NCBI RefSeq assembly: GCF_037646705.1 | Contig: NZ_JBBHER010000007.1 | Location: forward strand, 248,001-312,000 | Reading direction: 5' to 3' | Source of the DNA: Pikeienuella litoralis | GTDB taxonomy: Bacteria; Pseudomonadota; Alphaproteobacteria; Rhodobacterales; Rhodobacteraceae | Length of the DNA stretch: 64,000 nucleotides | Part shown: in pieces, positions 58,947 to 64,000 of the stretch | Position numbering within the stretch: position 1 is the stretch's first letter | Layout: every line of letters starts with the position of its first letter | Notes under the pieces: model-generated | What the model was told of the DNA's origin: nothing | Databases searched by the model: none | Seen by the model: the letters and a program-made list of their open reading frames with translations, nothing else | Position numbers and translations under genes: made by a program

Positions 58947-59819
58947 TCAGTCGCCGACGAGGCGGGTCAGGTAGCGGCCGTATTCGGTCTTGGTCAGGGG
59001 GGCCGCGAGATCGCGGAGCTGGGCGGCGTCGATCCAGCCTTGTTCGAAGGCGATCTCCTCCGGGCAGCCGATCTTGAGCCCCTGCCGGCGTTCGATGGTG
59101 CGGACGAACTCCGCCGCCTCGATCAGGCTGTCATGGGTGCCGGTGTCGAGCCAGGCGTAGCCGCGGCCCATCCGCTCGACCGTGAGCGCGCCCTCCCGCA
59201 GATAGGTCTCGAGAAGGGTGGTGATCTCCATCTCCCCCCGCGCGGAAGGTTTTACCTCGCGGGCGCGGGCGGGGGCGTCGCCATCGAGGAAATAAAGTCC
59301 GGTGACGGCGTAGCGCGAGCGCGGTTTCTCCGGCTTCTCGACGATGGAGATGGCGTTGCCGCCAGCGTCGAACTCGACGACGCCGTAGCGCTCCGGGTCC
59401 GCGACGCGGTAGCCGAAGACGGCGCCGCCGGTCTCGCGCGCGTCGGCGCGGGCGAGAAGCTTCATCATGTCGTGGCCGTAGAAGATGTTGTCGCCGAGGA
59501 TCATCACCGAGGGCGCCCCGGCGAGGAAATCCTCCGCGAGGACATAGGCTTGCGCCAGCCCGTCCGGGTTTGGCTGGGTGATGTATTCGAACGACATGCC
59601 CCAGCGCGCGCCATCGCCGAGGAGGCGCTGGAACTGCGCCTGATCGTGGGGTGTGGTGATGATCGCGATCTCGCGCACGCCCGCCAGCATCAGGACGGAG
59701 AGCGGGTAATAGATCATCGGCTTGTCATAGATCGGCAGAAGCTGCTTCGAGACGCTGAGCGTCAGCGGATGAAGCCGCGTGCCGGAGCCGCCGGCCAGAA
59801 TGATTCCCTTGCGCGTCAT
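58947..59819 (-). CDS. rfbA: Glucose-1-phosphate thymidylyltransferase
   Basis: A 290-residue nucleotidyltransferase making dTDP-glucose, first step to dTDP-L-rhamnose. KGIILAGGSGTRLHPLT is the nucleotide-binding loop, followed by SKQLLPIYDKPMIYYPLS, ILGDNIFYGHD and EKPEKPRS. The ATG overlaps the rfbD stop (ATGA), so it is the last gene of the rfb operon. Confidence 0.97.
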   Translation of the reverse strand: MTRKGIILAGGSGTRLHPLTLSVSKQLLPIYDKPMIYYPLSVLMLAGVREIAIITTPHDQAQFQRLLGDGARWGMSFEYITQPNPDGLAQAYVLAEDFLAGAPSVMILGDNIFYGHDMMKLLARADARETGGAVFGYRVADPERYGVVEFDAGGNAISIVEKPEKPRSRYAVTGLYFLDGDAPARAREVKPSARGEMEITTLLETYLREGALTVERMGRGYAWLDTGTHDSLIEAAEFVRTIERRQGLKIGCPEEIAFEQGWIDAAQLRDLAAPLTKTEYGRYLTRLVGD

Positions 59820-60664
59820 GCCCGCACCTCCTTCACCACGGCGTTCAGTTCGGCGCGCCAGTCCGGCGGCGCGAGGCCGTAGGCGGCGCCGATGGCCCGG
59901 CAGTCCAGCCGGGAGTTCAGGGGCCGGCGCGCCGGCGTCGGCCAGTCCGCCGTCGCGATGGGCCGGACGGCGACCTCCATGCCGGCTGCGGCGAAGATCG
60001 CCTCGGCGAACCCGCGCCAGGAGACGGCGGGCGCGCCGGCGAAATGAAAGACTCCGTCCGCGCCCGCGGCCTTCATCCGGGCGATGGCGAGGCAGGCGTC
60101 GGCGATGGCGGCGGCGGGGGTCGGCCCGCCGATCTGGTCGTCGACGACATCGAGGCTGGCGCGGCTCTCGCCGAGGCGAAGCATCGTCTTCACGAAGTTC
60201 TTCCCGTGGGCCGAGAAAACCCAGGAGGTGCGCAGGATGACATGAGAGCCGCCCGCCGCCGCGACGGCGCGCTCCCCCGCCAGCTTCGTGCGCCCATAGG
60301 CGCCGAGCGGCGCGGGGAGGTCGGTCTCGACGCGGGGCGCGGCGCCGGCGCCGTCGAAGACGTAATCCGTCGAGATATGGATGAAGGGGATCCCGCGCGC
60401 CGCCGCCGCCCGCGCCATCGCGCCGGGCGCGGCGGCGTTCACGATCGCGGCCGCAGGCTCCGCCGCCTCGGCGCCGTCGACATCGGTCCAGGCGGCGGCG
60501 TTCAGGACGGCGTCGGCCTCCGCGCCGCGCACCGCCTCCGCGCACGACTCCGGGTCGGAAAGGTCGGCGTCCTCGCGGCCGAGCGCGGTCAGCTCCACAT
60601 CGCCCGCGCGACGGAGCGCCTCGCGGGCGACCTGCCCGGTCCGGCCGAACATCAGCAGCTTCAC
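59816..60664 (-). CDS. rfbD: dTDP-4-dehydrorhamnose reductase
   Basis: A 282-residue SDR enzyme for the last step of dTDP-L-rhamnose synthesis. LLMFGRTGQVAREA is the NAD(P) motif, AAWTDVDGAE and STDYVFDG are family marks, and the catalytic Tyr-Lys pair is in GAYGRTKLAGE. The GTG at 60664 overlaps the rfbB stop (GTGA); extending further upstream would enter rfbB. Confidence 0.95.
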   Translation of the reverse strand: MKLLMFGRTGQVAREALRRAGDVELTALGREDADLSDPESCAEAVRGAEADAVLNAAAWTDVDGAEAAEPAAAIVNAAAPGAMARAAAARGIPFIHISTDYVFDGAGAAPRVETDLPAPLGAYGRTKLAGERAVAAAGGSHVILRTSWVFSAHGKNFVKTMLRLGESRASLDVVDDQIGGPTPAAAIADACLAIARMKAAGADGVFHFAGAPAVSWRGFAEAIFAAAGMEVAVRPIATADWPTPARRPLNSRLDCRAIGAAYGLAPPDWRAELNAVVKEVRA

Positions 60665-61704
60665 GTCAGTCCCCGGCGCGTCCGGGCGTCGCCCCGCGCG
60701 AGGATCGCGCGCCACCAGGTCTCGTTTTCGAGATACCATTCGACGGTGCGCCGGAGCCCCTCCTCCAGCGTGACCGACGCGCGCCAGCCGAGTTCGCGCT
60801 GGATCTTGGAGGCGTCGATCGCGTAGCGGAAATCATGGCCGGGCCGGTCGGCGACGAATTCGATCAGCCGCTCATGCGGCGCGCCTTCGGGGCGCAGATC
60901 GTCGAGAACCCGGCAGATGGCGCGAACGATGTCGATATTCCGGGCTTCGGCGTCGCCGCCGATATTGTAGGTCTCGCCGATCCTGCCCTTTGTGGCGACG
61001 AGCAGAAGCGCCTTCGCGTGATCCTCGACATAGAGCCAGTCGCGGATGTTCTCCCCCGCGCCGTAGACCGGCAGCGGCGTCCCAGAAAGCGCGTTCAGGA
61101 TCATCAGCGGGATCAGCTTTTCAGGAAAGTGATACGGCCCGTAATTGTTGGAGCAGTTGCTGACGAGCACCGGCAGGCCGTATGTCTCCCCCCAGGCGCG
61201 GACCAGATGGTCCGAGCCCGCCTTGGAGGCGGAATAGGGCGAGTTCGGGGCGTAGGGCGTCGTCTCGGTGAATTTCCCGCTTGGGCCGAGCGCGCCGTAG
61301 ACCTCGTCGGTCGAGATATGGTGGAAGCGGAACGTCTCCGCGCGCGCGCCGGCCGGCCCCGCGACCCAGGCGCGCGCCGCCTCCAGCAGGGTGAACGTGC
61401 CGACGAGATTGGTCTGGATGAACTCCCCCGGCCCGTCGATCGAGCGGTCCACATGGCTCTCCGCCGCCAGATGCATGACGAGATCGGGCCGGTGCGCGGC
61501 GAAGATGGCGTCGAGCGCGGCGCGGTCGCAGATGTCGACCTTCGCAAAGGCGTAGGCGGGGTTCGCCTCCGCGCCGGGCAGATTGGCGGGGTTGGCGGCG
61601 TAGGTCAGCTTGTCGACGTTGACGACCTCATGTCCTTCGGCCAACGCATGACGGATGACGGCGGAGCCGATGAAGCCGCAGCCGCCGGTGACGAGAATTT
61701 TCAC
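60661..61704 (-). CDS. rfbB: dTDP-glucose 4,6-dehydratase
   Basis: A 347-residue extended SDR enzyme converting dTDP-glucose to the 4-keto-6-deoxy sugar. KILVTGGCGFIGSAVI binds NAD, the catalytic triad is in HHISTDEVYG and SPYSASKAGSD, and NNYGPYHFPEKLIP binds substrate. The GTG at 61704 overlaps the rfbC stop as GTGA. Confidence 0.96.
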   Translation of the reverse strand: MKILVTGGCGFIGSAVIRHALAEGHEVVNVDKLTYAANPANLPGAEANPAYAFAKVDICDRAALDAIFAAHRPDLVMHLAAESHVDRSIDGPGEFIQTNLVGTFTLLEAARAWVAGPAGARAETFRFHHISTDEVYGALGPSGKFTETTPYAPNSPYSASKAGSDHLVRAWGETYGLPVLVSNCSNNYGPYHFPEKLIPLMILNALSGTPLPVYGAGENIRDWLYVEDHAKALLLVATKGRIGETYNIGGDAEARNIDIVRAICRVLDDLRPEGAPHERLIEFVADRPGHDFRYAIDASKIQRELGWRASVTLEEGLRRTVEWYLENETWWRAILARGDARTRRGLT

Positions 61705-62264
61705 GGCAGATTTCCGAATGGGTTTGTCCAGTCCTTGAGCAGCGGCGCGGCGGCGTCCTTCTCGGACAGGGTGATCTGGTCCGTCTCGACGCCCCAGTCG
61801 ACGCCGATCTCGGGGTCGTCGAAGCGGATGGCGCGGTCGGCGTCGCGCGAATAGGGCGCATCGACCTTGTACATGACCTCGGTCTCCGGCTCCAATGTCA
61901 GGAACCCGTGAAGGAACCCCTGCGGGATCAGCAGCTGCTCGCCGACCGCCGCGGTCAGCTCCACCGCGACCCATTCGAGATAGGTGGGCGAGCGGGGCCG
62001 GATGTCGACCGCGACGTCGAGCACCCGGCCCCGCGGGGCCCGGACCAGCTTGGTCTGGGCGAAGGGCGGCGCCTGGCAATGGAGACCGCGAAGCGTGTAG
62101 GCGCGCGCGGAGAGCGAGTGATTGTCCTGCATGAAGGCGTGGTCGAGCCCCGCCTCCGCCATCCGCGCCGCATTCCATGTTTCGGAGAACCAGCCGCGCT
62201 CATCGCCGAAGCGCTGCGGAATGATCAGCTTCACGTCGGGAATCCGGGTTGGTTCGACCTTCAT
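61701..62264 (-). CDS. rfbC: dTDP-4-dehydrorhamnose 3,5-epimerase
   Basis: A 187-residue cupin-fold epimerase. RFGDERGWFSETWN at the N-terminus, the catalytic His in LRGLHCQAPPFAQTKLVR, and IPQGFLHGFLTL are all present; the late VMYKVDAPYS supplies the catalytic Tyr. It starts one base after the upstream FAH-fold gene ends, so that gene probably heads the operon. Confidence 0.96.
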   Translation of the reverse strand: MKVEPTRIPDVKLIIPQRFGDERGWFSETWNAARMAEAGLDHAFMQDNHSLSARAYTLRGLHCQAPPFAQTKLVRAPRGRVLDVAVDIRPRSPTYLEWVAVELTAAVGEQLLIPQGFLHGFLTLEPETEVMYKVDAPYSRDADRAIRFDDPEIGVDWGVETDQITLSEKDAAAPLLKDWTNPFGNLP

Positions 62265-62265
62265 G

Positions 62266-63117
62266 TCAGGCCTCGTCGCTGATGGTGTTCCGGCAGATTC
62301 CGATCCCCTCGATTTCGCATTCGATGGTGTCGCCGGGCGTGAGAAAGACCGGGGGTCTGCGGGCGTGGCCGACGCCGGGCGGGGTGCCGGTGGCGATCAG
62401 GTCGCCGGGCTCCAGCGTCGTGAATTCGCTCATCACCTCGATGATGGCGGGAACCGACCACATCATGTCCTTGGTCGTCGCGCTTTGCATCACGGCGCCG
62501 TTGAGGCGGCTTTCGATCCGGAGGTCGCCGGCGGCCCCGAGGTCGCCCGCGTCCGTCACCACCGGGCCGACCGGGCCGGTCAGATCGAAATTCTTGCCCG
62601 GCGTCCATTGGTGCGAGCGGCGCTGATAGTCGCGGAGCGAGCCGTCGTTGAAGACGGTGTAGCCGAAGATATGGTCGAGCGCGTCGGCCTGGGCGACGCC
62701 GCGCCCGGCCTTGCCGATCACGATCATCAGCTCGACCTCGTAATCGAATTTCTGCGAGGCGCGGGGCCGCACCATCGGCCCCTCCGCCGTGGTCATCGAG
62801 GTCAGCGTGCGGATGAAGATCGCCGGATGCTCCGGGATCTCGTAGCCGCCCTCCTTGATGTGATCGACGTAATTGTGGCCGAGGCAGAGGATCTTCCCCG
62901 GCCGCGCCACCGGCAGGTCTGGCGGAAGATCAGCGAGGGGGACGCGGTCCGCGCCCTCCATCAGCGCGGCGGCGCGCCTTGCGGCCTCTTCGCGGCCAAG
63001 GCCGATCGGGCCCATCATGTCGGCGCCGAACGCGGGGTCGCGCGCGGTGAGATTGACCGCGCCGGCGCCATCGGCCGACACCGCCCATACGGCGCCGCCG
63101 CTTACGAGATATTTCAT
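62266..63117 (-). CDS. Fumarylacetoacetate hydrolase family protein
   Basis: A 283-residue FAH-fold enzyme with the metal site FDYEVELMIVIGKAGRG (first two ligands as E-x-E) and a later Asp in FGYTVFNDGSLRDYQ, plus the C-terminal TLEPGDLIATGTPPGVG. Members are hydrolases, decarboxylases or isomerases of beta-diketo or ureidoglycolate-type acids. The ATG at 63117 is chosen because the fold begins MKYLVSGG. It directly precedes rfbC; the functional link to rhamnose is unclear. Confidence 0.9.
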   Translation of the reverse strand: MKYLVSGGAVWAVSADGAGAVNLTARDPAFGADMMGPIGLGREEAARRAAALMEGADRVPLADLPPDLPVARPGKILCLGHNYVDHIKEGGYEIPEHPAIFIRTLTSMTTAEGPMVRPRASQKFDYEVELMIVIGKAGRGVAQADALDHIFGYTVFNDGSLRDYQRRSHQWTPGKNFDLTGPVGPVVTDAGDLGAAGDLRIESRLNGAVMQSATTKDMMWSVPAIIEVMSEFTTLEPGDLIATGTPPGVGHARRPPVFLTPGDTIECEIEGIGICRNTISDEA

Positions 63118-63248
63118 ACGCCCGCTCCTCCATGAACTGATCACGGCGGGAGCAATAAAGCCTTGAACGGTTTCGTTCCAGTGAAGAGACGCACATTGAT
63201 CCGGCGGGCGGTTGGCGGTAGGTCCGGCGAAACCGTGGAGCGAGAGCC

Positions 63249-64000
63249 ATGCTGTCCGATCTTCAACCCTCCCCCGCCGATCCGATCCTGCAGATGGCGG
63301 CGGATTTCCGCGCCGATCCGCGGGCGGGCAAGCTCGATCTCGGCGTCGGCGTCTACCGGAACGAGGCCGGGCTCACCATCATTCCGAAAGCGGTGAAGCT
63401 GGCGGAGGAGCGGCTTCTGGCCGCGCAGGACACCAAGACCTATCTCGGCCTTCTCGGCGACGTGGAGTTCTCGGCGGCGATGGCGGATCTGGTGCTGGCG
63501 GAGTCCGCGCCGGCGGAGCGGCGGGCGCTGATCCAGACTCCGGGCGGGAGCGGCGCGCTCTGGATCCTGATGAGCCTCGCGAAGCTGGCGGCACCCGACG
63601 CGACGCTCTGGATACCGGAGCCGGGCTGGCCGAACCACCGCGCGATCGCCGAAGGCGTCGGCCTCAGGGTGCGGAGCTACGGGTGTTTCGACGCGGAGAC
63701 GCGGGCGGTGGATTTCGGCGCCATGCGCGCCGATCTCGCGGCGGCGGGGCCGCGCGACGTCGTGCTGCTGCACGCCTGCTGCCACAATCCGAGCGGCGCC
63801 GACCTGGCGGCGGAGGATTGGGCGGCGCTGACAGGAATGGCGCTGGCGCAGGGGTTCACGCCGCTTGTCGACATCGCCTATCAGGGGTTCGGCGACGGGC
63901 TGGCGGCGGACGCGGCCGGGCTGCGGCATATGGCGGCGCGGGTTCCCGAGCTTCTGGTCGCGGCGTCCTGCTCGAAGAATTTCGGCCTTTACCGGGAGCG
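63249..64000 (+). CDS. Aromatic/aspartate aminotransferase, truncated at window end
   Basis: The first 250 codons of a class I PLP aminotransferase of the AspC/TyrB type. KLDLGVGVYRNEAG is the N-terminal signature, TPGGSGALWILM and HACCHNPSGAD follow, and SCSKNFGLYRER contains the PLP Lys just before the window ends. GGAG lies upstream of the ATG. Aspartate versus aromatic specificity cannot be settled from the fragment. Confidence 0.93.
   Translation, partial: MLSDLQPSPADPILQMAADFRADPRAGKLDLGVGVYRNEAGLTIIPKAVKLAEERLLAAQDTKTYLGLLGDVEFSAAMADLVLAESAPAERRALIQTPGGSGALWILMSLAKLAAPDATLWIPEPGWPNHRAIAEGVGLRVRSYGCFDAETRAVDFGAMRADLAAAGPRDVVLLHACCHNPSGADLAAEDWAALTGMALAQGFTPLVDIAYQGFGDGLAADAAGLRHMAARVPELLVAASCSKNFGLYRE

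Noticed and set aside
1..64000. CRISPR array, prophage or complete insertion sequence
   Set aside because: No regularly spaced direct repeats, integrase, phage structural gene or intact transposase was seen anywhere in the window.

Overview
The window is high-GC (roughly two thirds G+C by eye), densely coded alphaproteobacterial chromosome. The cox cluster beside tldD, the PmbA/CysQ-like pair, a MerR regulator ahead of acyl-CoA dehydrogenases, ETF:ubiquinone oxidoreductase, and a Fur-family regulator facing sitABCD all point to Rhodobacterales (Paracoccaceae-like). The genus cannot be named from the sequence. Many adjacent genes overlap by ATGA, GTGA or TGATG, so translational coupling is the rule.

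Layout: 1-281 holds the end of a class II aldolase-like gene. 304-4479 (-) is the aa3-type cytochrome c oxidase cluster ctaC-ctaB-small ORF-ctaG-ctaE-SURF1. TldD (4643) and a Crp/Fnr regulator (6182) run on the + strand. 7100-9293 is an NAD-salvage unit, pncA-pncB, behind a structured, terminator-ended leader. 9662-13127 (-) holds an exported hydratase-fold protein and a MAPEG-TldE/PmbA-CysQ-like operon. 13260-15950 holds three hotdog thioesterases and a MATE exporter. 16102-23777 is a fatty-acid/acyl-CoA degradation cluster (MerR regulator, two acyl-CoA dehydrogenases, a GST, a thiolase, FadJ), with its electron acceptor ETF-QO at 26186. Between them lies a glycosyltransferase-sulfotransferase fusion.

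27861-33000 holds a BenE transporter/GNAT pair, a tandem PRC-barrel protein behind a near-perfect EcfG-type promoter, and two outer-membrane beta-barrel genes in lower-GC DNA. 33426-38035 (-) holds hemN, a PAP2-LssY fusion, a GNAT enzyme and a sulfurtransferase. 38140-42831 (-) is a complete BMP-type (nucleoside-class) ABC importer, followed by tRNA-Asn and an orphan HyuA. 46119-50746 holds a DUF2306 protein and the Mur-sitABCD manganese module, whose promoter and Fur-type box are visible. 50766-58933 is mixed: GST, NYN-domain protein, MoaA, an RlpA-like lipoprotein, acyl-CoA synthetase, a divergent ADP-ribosylglycohydrolase, a membrane protein, SnoaL, a thioesterase and a histidine phosphatase. 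58947-63117 (-) is an FAH-fold gene plus the dTDP-rhamnose genes rfbC-rfbB-rfbD-rfbA. An aromatic/aspartate aminotransferase runs off the right end.

No CRISPR array, prophage or intact insertion sequence was seen. The most interesting leads are the pncAB leader RNA, the glycosyltransferase-sulfotransferase fusion, the stress-promoter-driven PRC-barrel/glycine-zipper protein, the degenerate ADP-ribosylglycohydrolase in an acyl-CoA synthetase operon, and the exported hydratase-fold protein. None of these is shown to be a new system by the sequence alone.
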